Below, in pieces: positions 5,527 through 6,120 of a stretch of DNA of 6,120 nt. The position numbers and the translations under genes are program-made. The DNA lies in assembly GCA_017308345.1 (NCBI GenBank), contig JAFKFE010000387.1, forward strand, positions 1 to 6,120. The letters are read 5' to 3'. Position 1 is the first letter of the stretch; each line of letters begins with the position of its first letter. Below the pieces are notes generated by a model, which saw only the letters and a list, made by a program, of their open reading frames with translations, was not told the origin of the DNA and searched no databases. This DNA comes from Alphaproteobacteria bacterium (GTDB lineage Bacteria; Pseudomonadota; Alphaproteobacteria; Rhizobiales; Rhizobiaceae).

Positions 5527-5549
5527 CGGGCGAAAGCCCGTTTCGTTTT
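5527..5549 (+). other. GAAA-loop hairpin with T-run just upstream of gabT
   Basis: CGGGC-GAAA-GCCCG (5527-5540) followed by TTTCGTTTT (5541-5549) has the shape of an intrinsic terminator pointing in the plus direction. No plus-strand gene ends here, so it would stop antisense transcription coming out of gabT. In the gabT mRNA the same stem lies immediately 5' of the GAGGG ribosome-binding site (5524-5520) and may tune initiation. Confidence 0.4.
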
Positions 5550-5807
5550 GATCGAACCCTTCTGACCTTATTTCACGTTTTCCTCAAGTCGGCACCATGG
5601 CCAGTCGATTGGGCCTGCCTGAAAGCAATTCCAGGAAAAGTGTGACGCGGTTTTCCGTGAGGAATAGCGTCAGGCAGAAAGAGGCGATCTTAACCAGCCC
5701 GCCGATACGCGCCCTGGAAATGGTTTTCTTTTCCCGCCGATCGATTAATCTCGTTTGATCCGCGACGTGCAGCCGTCGGGACCGGATCCCACGGACTGAG
5801 GGAAACC
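5550..5807. other. Divergent intergenic region between gabT and the RND adaptor gene
   Basis: The whole gap from gabT to the adaptor gene is 293 bp (5515-5807). This part should carry both promoters, but I see no convincing -35/-10 pair for either gene. It contains the nested inverted repeat at 5614-5677 and an 8-bp palindrome GATTAATC (5743-5750) that could be a small operator half. Minus-strand open frames crossing it (for example 6003 to 5584) overlap the adaptor gene and show no recognisable protein features. Confidence 0.5.
5614..5677. repeat. Nested inverted repeat (possible structured RNA or operator cluster)
   Basis: Three concentric complementary segments line up: CTGCCTGA (5615-5622) with TCAGGCAG (5670-5677), ATTCC (5628-5632) with GGAAT (5661-5665), and GGAAAA (5634-5639) with TTTTCC (5651-5656), closing an 11-nt apical loop. 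Together they give 19 base pairs in a 63-nt element with small internal loops. Both flanking genes point away from it, so it could be part of either leader or a small RNA. I do not recognise a known family. Confidence 0.5.
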
Positions 5808-6120
5808 ATGAGCAGGACCGCGAGATCGTCCACCTTGCCATCATCGCCGCTCCGCCTTCTTTTTCGTTCGAGAACCTTGTTGTCGCTGGCCTGCGCCGGC
5901 GCGGCGCTTTCGGCGACCGGCTGCCAGAAGCAGCAGTCGGCGGAAAGGAAGCTGCCGGTGGTGGTGACCACGCAGACGGTCGCGCTCGCCGATTATGCGC
6001 CACGGACCTCGCTGACCGGCGTGATCGCCGCCCGCACGCTCAACAATCTCTCCTTCCGCGTCGGCGGCCGCGTCGCCGAGCGGCTGGTCGATGTCGGCCG
6101 GCATGTCGACCATGGCACGG
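5808..6120 (+). CDS. RND efflux periplasmic adaptor (membrane fusion protein), N-terminal 104 residues
   Basis: The open frame from ATG 5808 has no stop before the window ends, so the gene is partial. Residues 1-39 look like an export signal: several arginines, a hydrophobic stretch from L24 to A36, and a Cys at 39 in SATGC, a non-ideal lipobox (A36 at -3). A lipidated adaptor is plausible, as in AcrA-like proteins. From residue 50 on, LPVVVTTQTVALADYAPRTS followed by LTGVIAARTLNNLSFRVGGR and VAERLVDVGRHVDHGT match the first beta-barrel strand and the start of the biotinyl-lipoyl-like domain of HlyD/AcrA family adaptors, in particular the FRVGGRV...VGxxV segment. Such proteins link an inner-membrane RND pump to an outer-membrane channel; an RND pump gene would be expected just downstream, outside the window. 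GAGGG sits 5 nt before the ATG. The substrate cannot be inferred. Confidence 0.88.
   Translation, partial: MSRTARSSTLPSSPLRLLFRSRTLLSLACAGAALSATGCQKQQSAERKLPVVVTTQTVALADYAPRTSLTGVIAARTLNNLSFRVGGRVAERLVDVGRHVDHGT

Noticed and set aside
5584..6003. Minus-strand open frame overlapping the adaptor gene and intergenic region
   Set aside because: It overlaps the well-supported adaptor reading frame, its start lies inside that gene, and its translation shows no domain.

Overview
The window is high-GC DNA with the gene content, codon bias and regulatory sites of an alphaproteobacterium of the Rhizobiales, most likely Mesorhizobium or a close relative. The host call rests on protein style (Bfd with a long Cys spacing, imelysin, GabT) and on an Irr-type iron operator. 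I could not run a database search. It reads as chromosomal backbone with one small toxin-antitoxin cassette. I see no transposase, phage, CRISPR array, tRNA or rRNA.

Left part (1-2177, minus strand): an iron block. Reading leftwards from the AT-rich region near 2150 there is a periplasmic imelysin/M75-type protein, a 122-bp gap with tandem palindromic hairpins, a bacterioferritin-associated ferredoxin (bfd), and the first 68 codons of bacterioferritin (bfr), whose start overlaps the end of bfd by 35 bp. Together these fit iron handling: imelysin in the periplasm, Bfr storing iron in the cytoplasm, and Bfd passing electrons to Bfr to release it.

Centre (2120-3580): a divergent regulatory region with a perfect TTTAGAA-N3-TTCTAAA inverted repeat, resembling the iron control element (ICE) bound by Irr. 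Plausible -10 boxes of promoters facing both ways fall inside it. To the right is a 417-residue FAD/NAD(H) ferredoxin-reductase-type flavoprotein with a structured leader of about 160 nt. The shared operator makes it a candidate electron donor for the Bfd/Bfr pair; that link is inference.

Right part (3581-6120): a compact ParD/ParE-type toxin-antitoxin pair whose predicted promoter would yield an almost leaderless message; then gabT (4-aminobutyrate aminotransferase) on the minus strand, convergent with the toxin across a 55-bp gap holding inverted repeats. Next is a 293-bp divergent intergenic region with a nested inverted repeat, and finally the 5' end of an RND-efflux periplasmic adaptor gene that runs off the window.
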